Position numbers and translations under genes: made by a program
Shown here: positions 15,471 to 23,003 of the stretch, one piece after another
How the letters are laid out: each line of letters begins with the position of its first letter
How positions within the stretch are numbered: position 1 is the stretch's first letter
NCBI RefSeq assembly: GCF_022317005.1
Contig: NZ_CP081006.1
Coordinates: 4,402,001 to 4,466,000, forward strand
Length of the DNA stretch: 64,000 nt
Source: Mycobacterium sp. IDR2000157661
Lineage (GTDB): Bacteria > Actinomycetota > Actinomycetes > Mycobacteriales > Mycobacteriaceae
Direction: 5' to 3'
Notes under the pieces: model-generated
The model's database searches: none
The model's input: the letters and a program-made list of their open reading frames with translations, nothing else
What the model was told of the DNA's origin: nothing

Positions 15471-16631
15471 GTGACCGACAGCCCGAACAACCCCGAGGTA
15501 CTGCTCTTCGCGTCGACGACGCAATCGTTCCTCGAGAAGGAGACGCCGCTGCGCCGCATCCGCGAGATGCACGACGCAGGAACCTCTTTCGATCCCGGCT
15601 GGTGGCGCCGGGCCGCTGAGCTGGGCTGGACCAGCCTGCTGGTGCCCGAGCACCTGGGCGGCGGAAGTGTCTCGGGCGACGGGGTCAAAGACCTGGCACT
15701 GGTGGCCGAAATAGCAGGCAAGACCGTCACCCCCGGTCCCCTGCATCCGGTCAGCACCGTGCTCGCCGGGCTCGTCGAGGCACCGGATCACCATGCGGAC
15801 ACCATCGAGGCGCTGATCGCCGGCGAGGTGGTGGCGTCATGGGCGGTGTATGAACCGGGCCGCCCGTGGGCACCGCTGACCCCGACGGTCACCGCGACGC
15901 GGACCGCCAGCGGCTTCCGGATCGACGGGGTCAAGGACCGCGTCGAGGGCGGTGCCGACAGTCAGATATTGCTCGTCACAGCGCAATCCGAGGGCGCGGT
16001 ACGCCAGTTCCTGGTGCCGTCCGACACGCCCGGCGTAACGGTGGAGCCGCAGAACTCCATCGACATGGTCAAGAAGTACGCACGGGTGCGGTTCGACGGC
16101 GTCGAGGTCGACGTCTCAGCGGCCGTGGGCACCGCCGAGCAGACCGATGCGCTGATCGCCCGGCAGAGCCAGATTGCGATGGTGCTTCAGTGCGCCGAGG
16201 TCGTCGGCATCCTGGACACCGTGCTGGCGTTCACGATCCAGTGGGGCTTCGACCGGCACTCGTTCGGCCGCCCGCTGGGCTCCTATCAGGCGCTCAAGCA
16301 CAAGTACGCCGACCTGAAGATCTGGTTCGAAGCATGCCGCGCGACCACGAATGCCGCGGTGGCCGAGGTCGCCGCGCGCTCCCCCGGCGCCGATCTGACG
16401 GTCAGCGTCGCGAAGTCGTATGTGGGCGAATACGCTCCGGGGATGGTGCAGCAGTGCGTGCAGTTGCACGGCGGCATCGGTGTGACATGGGAACACGATC
16501 TGCACCTGTTCCTTCGCCGGGTGGCGTTGAACCGGTCGATGTTCGGCACACCCGAGGACCACAATCTCCGTGTCTACTCGCTCAACAGGGTGAGCCCACA
16601 CGCAAGCCGGGGACTGGAGCAAGCCTCATGA
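15471..16631 (+). CDS. Acyl-CoA dehydrogenase family protein, first of a pair
   Basis: A 386-residue member of the acyl-CoA dehydrogenase fold (flavoprotein that desaturates acyl-CoA). It starts at GTG 15471. The C-terminal domain shows the FAD-contact segments FGRPLGSYQALKHKYAD near residue 265 and QLHGGIGVTWEHDLHLFLRR near residue 330. The N-terminal half is more divergent, and at the usual catalytic position no clear Glu was identified. Such members often work as the non-catalytic partner in alpha2beta2 heterodimers, as known for mycobacterial ChsE-type enzymes. Its TGA overlaps the ATG of the next gene, supporting a heteromeric pair (inference). Confidence 0.85.
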   Translation: MTDSPNNPEVLLFASTTQSFLEKETPLRRIREMHDAGTSFDPGWWRRAAELGWTSLLVPEHLGGGSVSGDGVKDLALVAEIAGKTVTPGPLHPVSTVLAGLVEAPDHHADTIEALIAGEVVASWAVYEPGRPWAPLTPTVTATRTASGFRIDGVKDRVEGGADSQILLVTAQSEGAVRQFLVPSDTPGVTVEPQNSIDMVKKYARVRFDGVEVDVSAAVGTAEQTDALIARQSQIAMVLQCAEVVGILDTVLAFTIQWGFDRHSFGRPLGSYQALKHKYADLKIWFEACRATTNAAVAEVAARSPGADLTVSVAKSYVGEYAPGMVQQCVQLHGGIGVTWEHDLHLFLRRVALNRSMFGTPEDHNLRVYSLNRVSPHASRGLEQAS

Positions 16632-17884
16632 CCGAGACGGCATCGGCGCCGCCCACCACCGAGGAGTCCGTTGAGGACTTCACCGCCCGCGCCGAGGCGT
16701 GGCTGGCGCAGAACATGCCGCCGATCGACCCCGCCAACCCGCCCGAACACGACCGCGGCGAAGATGAGCCCTGGCTGCGGGCGCGCGAATTGCAGCGGAA
16801 GCTGAACGACGGCGGCTTCGCCGGGATCTGTTTCCCGAAGGAGTACGGCGGTCTGGGCCTTCCGATCGCGTACCAGAAGGCCTTCGACAACGTGTCGCGC
16901 AGCTACGAGTTGCCGATCATTCTCAACACGCCGACGTTCACGATTTGCGCGGCGACCATTCTCGACACCGGCAGCGAGGAACAGAAGCGCCGACACATCT
17001 CGGCCGCGCTGCGGGGCGACGAAGTGCTGGTGCAACTGCTGTCCGAGCCGAGCGGCGGCTCGGATCTCGCCGGCGTCATCACCCGCGCCGAACGCAAGGG
17101 CGACAAGTGGGTCATCAACGGCGCAAAAACGTGGAGCACAAGCGCGTTCGCCGCCGATTATGGGCTGATGCTGGCCCGCACCAACTGGGACGTGCCCAAG
17201 CACGAAGGGCTGACGATGTTCCTGGTGCCGATGAACAGCCCGGGCATCACGCTGCGGCGCATCAAGCAGGTCAACGGCTCGGTCGAGTTCTGCGAGGAGT
17301 TCTTCGACAACCTCGAACTCGACGACGACGCGGTGGTCGGCGAGGTCAACGGAGGCTGGCACGTCGCATCGCGCCAGCTCTATCACGAGCGGCGAGCGGT
17401 CGGCGGCGGGTCGGAGTTCGCCAGTGGCATCGGCGCAGAAGGCAAGTCGGATGTCCCCATCGACTACGTCGAGCTGCTGGACAAGGTCGGCCAGCCCGAC
17501 AACGAACGGCTTCAAGCGATGGCGGGCCGCGCGTTGGTGCACCGCGCGGTGCAGGCGCAACTCGTCGACCACGTCTACCACGGCGTGCTCGACGGCTCGC
17601 TGCCGCCGGCGGCGGGTTCGATCATCCGAATCACTCATGCCGAGACACACCACCTGGAATTCGACACTGCCCTGGCCATCGCCGCGAGCGGTGCGGTGGT
17701 CGACGTCGGCGACGGCCTCACCCGGTACGGCGAGCGCTACCTCTCCCGACAGACCGCGGCGCTTGGCGGCGGCACCACCGAGATCGCGCGCAACATCATC
17801 GGCGAGCGCGTGCTGGGCTTCCCGCGCGAACCCGCCGCCGACCGCGGCGTGCCGTTCAATCAGGTCAAGCGCAACAAGAGCTGA
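16628..17884 (+). CDS. Acyl-CoA dehydrogenase family protein, second of a pair
   Basis: A 418-residue acyl-CoA dehydrogenase. The N-terminal substrate-binding part has GFAGICFPKEYGGLG near residue 59; the FAD/substrate signature LLSEPSGGSDLAG is near residue 138 and WVINGAKTWSTSA near residue 161. The C-terminal helical domain ends with ALGGGTTEIARNIIGERVLG. The start ATG 16628 overlaps the preceding stop (ATGA), so the two proteins are translationally coupled and likely form a complex. The 418-residue length is slightly above the typical 380-400. It is the last gene of the operon before the convergent radical SAM gene. Confidence 0.88.
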   Translation: MTETASAPPTTEESVEDFTARAEAWLAQNMPPIDPANPPEHDRGEDEPWLRARELQRKLNDGGFAGICFPKEYGGLGLPIAYQKAFDNVSRSYELPIILNTPTFTICAATILDTGSEEQKRRHISAALRGDEVLVQLLSEPSGGSDLAGVITRAERKGDKWVINGAKTWSTSAFAADYGLMLARTNWDVPKHEGLTMFLVPMNSPGITLRRIKQVNGSVEFCEEFFDNLELDDDAVVGEVNGGWHVASRQLYHERRAVGGGSEFASGIGAEGKSDVPIDYVELLDKVGQPDNERLQAMAGRALVHRAVQAQLVDHVYHGVLDGSLPPAAGSIIRITHAETHHLEFDTALAIAASGAVVDVGDGLTRYGERYLSRQTAALGGGTTEIARNIIGERVLGFPREPAADRGVPFNQVKRNKS

Positions 17885-17917
17885 GCCCCTCGTTCCGGGC
17901 TCCGACAGCGGTTTCGA

Positions 17918-18934
17918 CTAGAACAGCGTCGGCTGCAGCTCCGGCGGCGGAGTGGCCGCCGACGCCTCGGCGGCGCGGAACGACCGGCGGTCCGGAACCA
18001 AGCCGTGTCTCCTGATGAGCGGAGCCGCCCTGTCGTGCAGCATCTTCCGGTAATCCTGCGGCAGGTAGGCGCCGCGTCCGTAGAGGTCGCGGTATGTCGC
18101 GACGAGGCGGGGGTGGCAGCGTGCCAGCCAGCCCATGAACCAGCCGCGCGTGGAGCCGCGCAGGTGCAGGCCGAACACCGTGACGCCCGTGGCTCCCGCG
18201 GCGGCTATCTGGGCCAGCAGTGCGTCGAGGTGGGCCACCGAATCCGTCAGGTACGGCAGTACCGGGGCCACCATGACGTGGCAGTCGAGGCCGGCGTCGC
18301 GAATGGCGGCGATGAGACCGAGGCGCGCCTGCGGCGAGGGCGTCCCGGGTTCGACGTCCCGGTGCAGGTCCGGATCGCCCACGGCAAGCGACACCGCCAC
18401 GCTGACATCGACCCGGCGCGCGGCCTCCGTCAGCAGCGGCAGGTCACGGCGCAGCAGCGTGCCCTTGGTCAGGATCGAGAACGGGGTGCCGGAGTCGGCC
18501 AGTGCGGCGATGATGCCCGGCATCAGGGCGTAGCGGCCCTCGGCGCGCTGGTAGGGGTCGGTGTTGGTGCCGAGCGCGACGGTCTCGCGCTGCCACGACG
18601 GCCGCAACAATTCGCGGCGCAGGACGTCGGCCACGTTGGTCTTGACCACTACCTGGCTGTCGAAATCGGTGCCGCAGTCGAGGTCGAGGTATTCGTGGGT
18701 GGGCCGCGCGAAGCAGTACCGGCAGGCGTGCGAACACCCGCGGTAGCCGTTGACCGTGTACTTGAACGGCAGCATCGAGGCGTGCGGCACCTTGTTCAAC
18801 GCCGACTTGCAGAGCACTTCGTGGAAGGTTATTCCGTCGAACTGCGGTGTCCGCACGCTGCGGACGAAACCGATTCGCTGCAGACCGGGCAAAGCTCCGT
18901 CGTCGACGCCGACACCCTGGCCATCCCACCGCAT
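17918..18934 (-). CDS. Radical SAM protein of the Rv2578c family
   Basis: A 338-residue radical SAM protein of the spore-photoproduct-lyase-like SplB/Rv2578c group. The [4Fe-4S]-binding motif CSHACRYC lies near residue 69 (CxxxCxxC), with the following FARPTHEYLDLD. Further family segments are ALGTNTDPYQRAEGRY and TKGTLLRRDLPLL. The ATG at 18934 begins nine bases from a consensus SOS box, and TTGACA/TCGAAT elements place the probable transcription start at this ATG. Control by LexA suggests a DNA-damage role, possibly repair or nucleic-acid processing; the actual reaction is unknown. The long upstream extension of the frame is antisense to the helicase-like gene and was rejected. Confidence 0.87.
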   Translation of the reverse strand: MRWDGQGVGVDDGALPGLQRIGFVRSVRTPQFDGITFHEVLCKSALNKVPHASMLPFKYTVNGYRGCSHACRYCFARPTHEYLDLDCGTDFDSQVVVKTNVADVLRRELLRPSWQRETVALGTNTDPYQRAEGRYALMPGIIAALADSGTPFSILTKGTLLRRDLPLLTEAARRVDVSVAVSLAVGDPDLHRDVEPGTPSPQARLGLIAAIRDAGLDCHVMVAPVLPYLTDSVAHLDALLAQIAAAGATGVTVFGLHLRGSTRGWFMGWLARCHPRLVATYRDLYGRGAYLPQDYRKMLHDRAAPLIRRHGLVPDRRSFRAAEASAATPPPELQPTLF

Positions 18935-18942
18935 ACATCCAT

Positions 18943-18958
18943 TCGAACGCACGTTCGA
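18943..18958 (-). promoter_or_regulatory. Consensus mycobacterial SOS (LexA) box with leaderless promoter
   Basis: TCGAAC-GCAC-GTTCGA is a perfect match to the mycobacterial LexA box TCGAAC-N4-GTTCGA. On the minus strand a TTGACA lies just upstream, 17 bp before TCGAAT, whose first five bases fall within the box, and six bases then lead to the ATG at 18934. LexA would block this promoter directly. Confidence 0.88.
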
Positions 18959-19012
18959 CACGATGTCAAGGACCGCTGACCGGTGGTCCCATTCCAATCT
19001 ATAGCGCGGATG

Positions 19013-19030
19013 GGGGCTTGCGGCAAGGCC
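19013..19030 (+). promoter_or_regulatory. Rifamycin-associated element (RAE)-like sequence upstream of the HelR-like gene
   Basis: GGGGCTTGCGGCAAGGCC matches, as I recall it, the 19-bp inverted-repeat RAE found in front of rifamycin-inducible genes of actinomycetes (including helR and rifamycin-modifying enzymes), except for the last C, which is G here. A TATAGC hexamer at 18999-19005 could be the -10, placing the element at or just after the transcription start. Confidence 0.72.
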
Positions 19031-19105
19031 GGGGTCATGCCTCAAAATCGCTGGCCGGAGACGAAACTGGACGGTTTCGGCAGGGGCGGAAGGACCAGGA
19101 ACCGC

Positions 19106-21283
19106 GTGCCAAGTGATCAACACGCAGCCGAACTGCAGGCCGAGCAGCGCTACGTGGCCGGGTTGTACGAGCGACTCGACGCCGAACGGAGGCGGGTCAA
19201 GGACCGGTACCGCGCGGCCCTGCGCGGCGATGCCGACTCGCTCGTCGACCGCGATGCCGAAGTGCATGCGCTGGCCAAGCAGATGAACCGACTGAACGTG
19301 GCCGACCACGGGTTGTGTTTCGGGCGCCTGGACCCGGTCACCGGTGACCCGAAGTACATAGGCCGCATCGGCCTGTTCGACGAGGCCCACGACTACGAAC
19401 CGCTGTTGCTCGACTGGCGCGCCCCGGCGGCGCGCCCGTTTTACACCGCCACCCCGGCCCATCCCGAGGGCATGCGCAGGCGCCGTCAGTTCCATCCGCT
19501 CGGGCGCCGGGTGCTCGACTTCACCGACGAAGACCTGGGAAGGCCCGGAGCCGGCGCCCACGGCGATGCGGCGCTGCTGGCAGCGGTCAACGCGCCGCGC
19601 AATCCGGGAATGCGCGACATCGTCGCCACCATTCAGGCAGAGCAGGACGAGATCATCCGCCTCGACCACTCCGGTGTGCTGGTGATCGAGGGCGGGCCGG
19701 GCACCGGCAAAACCGTGGTGGCACTGCACCGCGTCGCCTACCTGCTCTACACCCATCGCGAGCGGATCGAACGGCACGGAGTCCTCGTGGTCGGTCCCAA
19801 TCCGGCGTTCCTCGACCACATCTCGCGGGTGCTGCCGTCGCTGGGCGAGACCACCGTGGTTTTCATGACCGTCGGTGACCTGCGGCCGGGACTGCACGTC
19901 ACCGCCGAGGAAGAGCCCGGGGTCGCTCGGTTCAAGGGCTCGCTGAAGATGATCGACGTGCTCGTCGCCGCGGTCGCCGACCGCCAGTGGCTGCCCGCGG
20001 AACCGCTGCGGATCGAGCTGTCGGACGTCACGGTGCGCATCGACTCCGAAACCGCGGAGTGGGCCAGGCAGGAGGCACGCGACAGCGGACGCCCGCACAA
20101 CGAGGCCCGCGCGGTGTTCCGCGAGATCGTGACGTATGTGCTTACCGAACGCGCGATCGCCCGCATCGGCAAGGGTTGGTTGACGCGGGGAGACCGGGAC
20201 GCCTGGGAGGATCTGCGCGCGGCCCTGACCGACGAGCTCGCCGAGAGCGAGCAGTTCGCCGCGGCACTCGACGAGCTGTGGCCCATCCTGACCCCGGAAT
20301 CGGTTTTGGCCCCATTGCTTTCGTCACGCGAGCGGCTGCGGGCGGTGGGTGCTGACCAGGCGCTGTGGCGCGCGCAAGGTGACGCCTGGACGGTCTCGGA
20401 CGTGCCGTTGCTCGACGAATTGGTCGATCTGCTGGGCCGGGACGCGCCGGCCGACAAGTCGGCCGACAGGCAGCGTCGGGCCGAAGAGGCTTACGCCGCA
20501 GGCGTTCTCGACATCATGGTGGCGCGTGAGGATCTGATGGACGACGAGGATCATCTGATCGCCAGCGATCTGCTGTACGCCGAAGACCTGGCCGACCGCT
20601 TCACCGAACGCGACAACCGCGACGTGGCAGAGCGGGCCGCCGCCGACCGGGACTGGACATACGGTCACGTGGTGGTCGACGAGGCGCAGGAACTGTCCGA
20701 GATGGACTGGCGGGTGCTGATGCGGCGCTGCCCCAGCAAGTCGTTCACGGTGGTGGGCGATCTGGCGCAGCGCCGGTCGGCGGCGGGCGCTACGTCGTGG
20801 GCAGCGATGCTGGACCGGTATGTGCCCGACCGATGGCTCTACCGGTCACTGTCGGTCAACTACCGCACTCCGGCCGAGATCATGGCGGTGGCCACGGCAC
20901 TGCTCTCCGAGTTCGCACCGGACGTCGTACCGCCGGAGTCCGTGCGGGCCTGTGGGGTACCGCCGTGGGCGCGCCGGGTGCCGCGAGACGGACTGGCCGA
21001 CGCCATCGCCGAATTCGTGCGCGCCGAGGCCGGCCGGGACGGCACCAGCCTCGTGATCGGTCCTGCGGACGTGCCCGGTGCCGTGCCGCCGACGCAGGCC
21101 AAGGGCCTCGAATTCGACGCCGTTCTCGTCGTGGAACCGGAGCGGATCCTCGCTGACGGTCCGCGCGGCGCCGCCGACCTGTATGTCGCGCTCACCCGCG
21201 CCACGCAGCGGCTGGGAGTCCTGCATTGCGCTGCCCTGCCGCCGGTGTTGCGAGGCCTCGCCGAGCGCATCGCGTCCGAGTGA
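19106..21283 (+). CDS. helR: HelD-family RNA polymerase-associated ATPase, probable HelR (rifamycin resistance)
   Basis: A 725-residue UvrD/Rep-like superfamily 1 ATPase of the HelD type. An N-terminal coiled coil that reaches into RNA polymerase (ELQAEQRYVAGLYERLDAER onward) is followed by a conserved YIGRIGLFDE...LLDWRAPAARPFY segment, Walker A GGPGTGKT at residues 196-203, the DEAQELSEMDW Walker B and C-terminal helicase-like motifs (TQAKGLEFDAVLVVEP, YVALTRATQRLGVLH). HelD proteins remove stalled RNA polymerase; the HelR subgroup displaces rifamycins from the enzyme. The RAE-like site upstream favours HelR. Start GTG 19106 has AGGA at good spacing; in-frame ATG 19037 is possible. The gene sits between Rv2578c- and Rv2579-like genes, which are neighbours in M. 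tuberculosis. Confidence 0.85.
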   Translation: MPSDQHAAELQAEQRYVAGLYERLDAERRRVKDRYRAALRGDADSLVDRDAEVHALAKQMNRLNVADHGLCFGRLDPVTGDPKYIGRIGLFDEAHDYEPLLLDWRAPAARPFYTATPAHPEGMRRRRQFHPLGRRVLDFTDEDLGRPGAGAHGDAALLAAVNAPRNPGMRDIVATIQAEQDEIIRLDHSGVLVIEGGPGTGKTVVALHRVAYLLYTHRERIERHGVLVVGPNPAFLDHISRVLPSLGETTVVFMTVGDLRPGLHVTAEEEPGVARFKGSLKMIDVLVAAVADRQWLPAEPLRIELSDVTVRIDSETAEWARQEARDSGRPHNEARAVFREIVTYVLTERAIARIGKGWLTRGDRDAWEDLRAALTDELAESEQFAAALDELWPILTPESVLAPLLSSRERLRAVGADQALWRAQGDAWTVSDVPLLDELVDLLGRDAPADKSADRQRRAEEAYAAGVLDIMVAREDLMDDEDHLIASDLLYAEDLADRFTERDNRDVAERAAADRDWTYGHVVVDEAQELSEMDWRVLMRRCPSKSFTVVGDLAQRRSAAGATSWAAMLDRYVPDRWLYRSLSVNYRTPAEIMAVATALLSEFAPDVVPPESVRACGVPPWARRVPRDGLADAIAEFVRAEAGRDGTSLVIGPADVPGAVPPTQAKGLEFDAVLVVEPERILADGPRGAADLYVALTRATQRLGVLHCAALPPVLRGLAERIASE

Positions 21284-21290
21284 CCGTGTG

Positions 21291-21308
21291 GCATGATGCG
21301 CATCATGC
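21291..21308. promoter_or_regulatory. Perfect 18-bp palindrome after the HelR gene
   Basis: GCATGATGC-GCATCATGC is a perfect inverted repeat without spacer, 8 bp after the HelR stop and 119 bp before the dehalogenase ATG. It contains ATG codons that open a short frame resembling the N-terminus of a TetR protein (see findings). It could be an operator, or a weak terminator hairpin. Confidence 0.45.
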
Positions 21309-21427
21309 GAGATGGGCCGGGTCCGCGGGCCCGGGCGAAGCGGGAGTCGTCTTGACCGGATCCTGGACCTGGCTGCGCGCAATGTGGCTGCGAAGACACT
21401 GACCGACAACGGGATTGAGGAGGGGTC

Positions 21428-22327
21428 ATGAGTGCCAGGCCGTACGGGACGCTGAAGTATCGGGAGATCAACGGTAAGCGGATGGCCTACGTCGAAGAGG
21501 GCTCGGGTGATGCGATCGTCTTCCAGCACGGCAACCCGACGTCGTCGTACGTGTGGCGAAATGTGATGCCGCATCTGGCCGACCTCGGCCGTCTGATCGC
21601 CTGCGATCTGATCGGCATGGGCGGTTCGGACAAGCTCGACGACTCGGGGCCCGACCGCTACCACTATGCCGAACAGCGCGACTATCTGTTCGCGCTGTGG
21701 GACGCACTGGATCTCGGCGACCGCGTCATCCTGGTGCTGCACGACTGGGGGTCGGCGCTGGGCTTCGACTGGGCCAACCAGCACCGGGACCGCGTGGCGG
21801 GCATCGCCTACATGGAGGCCATCGCCATGCCCATCGAGTGGGCCGACTTCCCGGGTCCGGCGAGCGATGTCTTCAAGGGTTTCCGCTCCCCGCAGGGCGA
21901 TGCGATGGTGCTCGAGCAGAACCTGTTCGTCGAAGCGGTGCTGCCCGGTGCGATCCAGCGCAAGCTCAGCGACGACGAGATGGAGCACTATCGCGCACCG
22001 TTTCGCAACCCCGGCGAAGACCGCCGTCCGACGCTGTCGTGGCCGCGCAACATCCCGATCGAAGGGGAACCGGCCGACGTCGTCGCGATCGTCGAGGAAT
22101 ACGGCGCCTGGCTTGCGCGATCCGATGTGCCGAAGCTGTTCGTCAACGCCGAACCCGGCGCGATCACCCGCGGGCGTGTCCGCGACTTCGTCCGTACCTG
22201 GCCCAACCAGACGGAGGTCACGGTCGCCGGCACCCATTTCATCCAGGAGGACAGCCCCGACGAGATCGGCGCCGCGCTCGCATCATTCGTGCGCGCGGTT
22301 CGCGCCGCGGGCGAGACGTCGGGCTAG
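21428..22327 (+). CDS. dhaA: Haloalkane dehalogenase
   Basis: A 299-residue alpha/beta-hydrolase of haloalkane dehalogenase subfamily II (LinB/DmbA type; position of Rv2579). These enzymes hydrolyse carbon-halogen bonds to an alcohol plus halide. All catalytic residues are visible: nucleophile Asp106 with halide-binding Trp107 in LVLHDWGSALGF, second halide ligand Asn36 in HGNPTSS, the acid Glu130 in YMEAIAMP and the base His in GTHFIQEDSP near residue 272. It has a strong GGAGGGG ribosome-binding site. The length matches LinB. It runs convergently into a small secreted protein gene 10 bp away. The natural substrate in mycobacteria is unknown. Confidence 0.93.
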   Translation: MSARPYGTLKYREINGKRMAYVEEGSGDAIVFQHGNPTSSYVWRNVMPHLADLGRLIACDLIGMGGSDKLDDSGPDRYHYAEQRDYLFALWDALDLGDRVILVLHDWGSALGFDWANQHRDRVAGIAYMEAIAMPIEWADFPGPASDVFKGFRSPQGDAMVLEQNLFVEAVLPGAIQRKLSDDEMEHYRAPFRNPGEDRRPTLSWPRNIPIEGEPADVVAIVEEYGAWLARSDVPKLFVNAEPGAITRGRVRDFVRTWPNQTEVTVAGTHFIQEDSPDEIGAALASFVRAVRAAGETSG

Positions 22328-22337
22328 CCGCTGCGGC

Positions 22338-22757
22338 TCACCACTGGCTCAGCTGGCAGTGGGCGGTGTAGGGCCCGCTGTTCTGCACCGCCACCTGTCC
22401 GTCGATGGTGATCTCGCAATTGGGATTCGGTGGGGCCGTCATCGCGTGGACGCCGGTGCTGGCGGTGAGGATCGCCCACTGCGGATCCTCCAGGGTCGTC
22501 TCGAACACCCACGGCACGCCCGGCTGCAGCACCACCTCCTCCTTCTTCAGGAAGGCGTAGGCGTCGGCGTTGTAGGCCTCCTTGCTCGGGGGTTGTGCGG
22601 TCAGATAGTTGAGGGTGTAGTCGCTGGCGCCGGCCGAAACCAGCGTGTACTTCACGACGTGACCCGTGGACTGGGCGCTCGCAACGCTGTGGTTGAGCGC
22701 TATCGACGCCGCTGCCAGCAGGAACGCGGCCCCGACTCTGGTTGTCGCTGTTCGCAT
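22338..22757 (-). CDS. Small secreted protein (Rv2576c-like)
   Basis: A 139-residue exported protein. The N-terminus MRTATTRVGAAFLLAAASIA followed by LNHSVASAQ is a typical Sec signal peptide with cleavage after ASA. The mature part has the pattern YTLVSAGASDYTLNYL, VLQPGVPWVFETTLEDP and a C-terminal pair of Cys residues (NPNCEITIDG, AHCQLSQW), resembling MmpS-like small beta-domains, but no function is established. Start ATG 22757 was chosen for the signal peptide; GTG 22766 is possible. It is convergent with dhaA and diverges from urtA. Confidence 0.75.
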   Translation of the reverse strand: MRTATTRVGAAFLLAAASIALNHSVASAQSTGHVVKYTLVSAGASDYTLNYLTAQPPSKEAYNADAYAFLKKEEVVLQPGVPWVFETTLEDPQWAILTASTGVHAMTAPPNPNCEITIDGQVAVQNSGPYTAHCQLSQW

Positions 22758-22879
22758 GTCCGTCACATCGCCGCACCGTACCGGATCGTTACCGCTGCGG
22801 CAGGTCAGGCACCGCGCGTCGCAGACCAACGGCAAACCAACAGCAGAACAGCAACAGGTTAATCAGGTCGTCACACATA

Positions 22880-22895
22880 GACACTTCGCAGAAAC
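22880..22895 (+). promoter_or_regulatory. Possible GlnR-type nitrogen-control box upstream of urtA
   Basis: GACAC-TTCGCA-GAAAC fits the actinobacterial GlnR half-site pattern GTnAC-N6-GAAAC with one mismatch; GTCAC lies five bases further upstream (22870-22874). It is about 110 bp before the urtA ATG. Urea uptake genes are commonly under nitrogen control, so the site is plausible but short. Confidence 0.35.
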
Positions 22896-23003
22896 ACCGC
22901 CGCTCTAACGTCCCGAATCGACACCTAACGGTGTTGCGACTCTGGCACTCGACTCGACGCTCGTCGGGCGCTGTGCACTGCGGATATATAGGGGAAGGCT
23001 GTT

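Noticed and set aside
20780..21283. Insertion sequence or transposase carrying the helR gene
   Set aside because: No transposase, terminal inverted repeats or target duplication could be seen around 18.9-21.4 kb; only gene order suggests insertion.
22985..22990. TATATA at 22985 as the urtA -10
   Set aside because: It directly abuts the ribosome-binding site, leaving no room for a transcript that includes it; a -10 further upstream is needed and not evident.
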